The notes below the pieces were generated by a model, which ran no database searches, had not been told where the DNA came from, and saw only the letters and a list, made by a program, of their open reading frames with translations. The position numbers and the translations under genes were made by a program. This document shows positions 7,119 to 7,793 of a stretch of 7,793 bases of DNA, one piece after another. Source of the stretch: Lysinibacillus sp. (GTDB lineage: Bacteria; Bacillota; Bacilli; Bacillales_A; Planococcaceae); assembly GCA_012735355.1 (NCBI GenBank), contig JAAYHP010000267.1, positions 1 to 7,793 on the forward strand. The letters are read 5' to 3'. Every line of letters begins with the position of its first letter. The stretch's first letter is position 1.

Positions 7119-7514
7119 TTATTTTTTACTACCGATTAAAGTAGTTTCATTAATATTTTTGAATGCGTTTACAATAAAAATGATTGTACCAATACCAAAG
7201 GCTCCTCCACCAAGATAAGTGAATATATGGGCTGTATCAAGCATTCCAGGCACTTGAACTAAAAAGGCGCTTAACAAAAATACAGGAACACCTAAATTGT
7301 GAAGCCAAAAATGCGCTTTCCCTAAAGAATTTTTCGCAGCTCCAGGATAGACACTATAAATAACTCCAAAAATCGCCGTCGTTGCAAATCCAACTAAATT
7401 CACGTGAGCATGTGCAGATCCCCATTTCAGCATTAAAGTCATCGACATAAACAAGCCTACACAAATACCAAAGACCAAATAGAGTACAGCAAGTTTAATC
7501 CAAGTAGAACCCAT
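7119..7514 (-). CDS. Small COX1-like (cbb3/NorB-type) four-helix membrane protein
   Basis: The 131-residue protein has four predicted membrane helices, near residues 8-28, 38-57, 70-88 and 97-118. It carries histidines H35 and H37 in AHAHVNLVGF and H68 and H72 in HFWLHNLGVP. Small proteins of this kind are usually annotated as cytochrome-c oxidase or cbb3-type subunit I because they resemble part of the heme-copper oxidase core. At roughly a quarter of subunit I length it cannot be a complete oxidase. It lacks the full set of heme and copper ligands, so a heme-binding, sensory or assembly role is speculative. The ATG at 7514 has a good GGGGGAG site 5 to 6 bases upstream. No other oxidase subunit or cytochrome assembly gene is nearby. 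Family call moderately confident, function unknown. Confidence 0.75.
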   Translation of the reverse strand: MGSTWIKLAVLYLVFGICVGLFMSMTLMLKWGSAHAHVNLVGFATTAIFGVIYSVYPGAAKNSLGKAHFWLHNLGVPVFLLSAFLVQVPGMLDTAHIFTYLGGGAFGIGTIIFIVNAFKNINETTLIGSKK

Positions 7515-7612
7515 GTAAACTCCCCCTTATTTACATATTTCGGTTAAATAGTCTTGCTGTGGCCCGGTAGTTCATTTTGAATGGCTTTGTCATCCTCCCC
7601 TTTTAAGGTCTT

Positions 7613-7640
7613 ATTCTATAATAATGTTAATTTTTGAGAA
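7613..7640 (-). promoter_or_regulatory. Candidate sigma-A promoter for the COX1-like gene
   Basis: On the minus strand TTCTCA (7635-7640, four of six -35 positions) is followed after 16 bases by TAGAAT (7613-7618, five of six -10 positions). Transcription would start near 7606 and give a leader of about 90 bases before the ATG at 7514. That leader contains a 20-codon open frame at 7531-7593 preceded by a purine-rich AAGGGGAGG. No Fnr- or CcpA-like operator is convincing here. Confidence 0.4.
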
Positions 7641-7705
7641 TTATGAATAATCTTGTTGATTTGTTTAAATCGACAGAAGTCTTAGATTTAAATTTCCCCA
7701 TGTAA

Positions 7706-7793
7706 AAGAGGTTGGGACATATAGCTAATTTAATTAAGAATCAGTGAAGAAGCATAGTAAAAAAATGATATGCAACGAAAATTGATTGGAGTG
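7706..7793 (+). repeat. Right copy of the inverted repeat
   Basis: This 88-base stretch equals the reverse complement of 34-122 except for one missing T. It begins AAGAGGTTGGGACATAT and ends ATTGGAGTG exactly at the window edge. It lies beyond the start of the COX1-like gene and overlaps no coding region. The GC-rich continuation seen at 1-33 on the left would begin just beyond the right edge, so the copy is probably cut by the end of the available sequence rather than naturally short. Confidence 0.9.

Noticed and set aside
100..7514. The window as one defence or mobile island system.
   Set aside because: The genes belong to unrelated metabolic, transport and stress families with separate promoters and terminators; no nuclease, toxin, reverse transcriptase, integrase or transposase is present.
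7638..7660. Possible PerR/Fur-like box (GAATTATGAATAATC) upstream of the COX1-like gene.
   Set aside because: Only about half of the consensus positions match and the dyad symmetry is poor.

Overview
The window is low-GC DNA that reads like a Gram-positive, endospore-forming Bacillales genome (Bacillaceae or Planococcaceae). The grounds are strong AGGAGG-type ribosome binding sites, TTG and GTG starts, a YuzF/DUF2642 protein, a YdbD/CotJC-like manganese catalase and a bacterial staygreen protein. I cannot name the species.

Layout from left to right. Bases 1-122 are repeat DNA. Next comes a staygreen-family gene on the minus strand (100-579) whose last codons lie inside the repeat. It diverges from a probable two-gene plus-strand operon, yuzF-like (714-947) and a non-heme manganese catalase (1010-1900), with a possible sporulation-type promoter in front. 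A sigma-A-type promoter then precedes a plus-strand P-loop protein of the cyclic 2,3-diphosphoglycerate synthetase-like family (2069-3409). This converges, through a bidirectional terminator, on a minus-strand uracil permease gene (3461-4626) whose 5' end is broken by a frameshift plus an in-frame stop. An MMPL/RND-type membrane exporter (4831-6930, plus) follows. It converges, through a second hairpin, on a small four-helix COX1-like membrane protein (7119-7514, minus). The window closes with a second, inverted copy of the left repeat (7706-7793, 88 of 89 positions alike).

The genes do not form one pathway. Apart from the yuzF-catalase pair they are single transcription units on alternating strands with their own terminators, which is typical of a variable chromosomal segment. 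No phage, CRISPR, transposase, tRNA or rRNA gene is visible. No intergenic stretch exceeds about 300 bases.

The points most worth following are: the near-identical inverted repeats at both ends, which may be mobile-element-like or may be why an assembly contig ends here; the repeat supplying the stop codon of the staygreen gene; the broken uracil permease; and the cDPG-synthetase-like protein, whose role in a bacterium is unclear. I see no convincing new multi-gene system.
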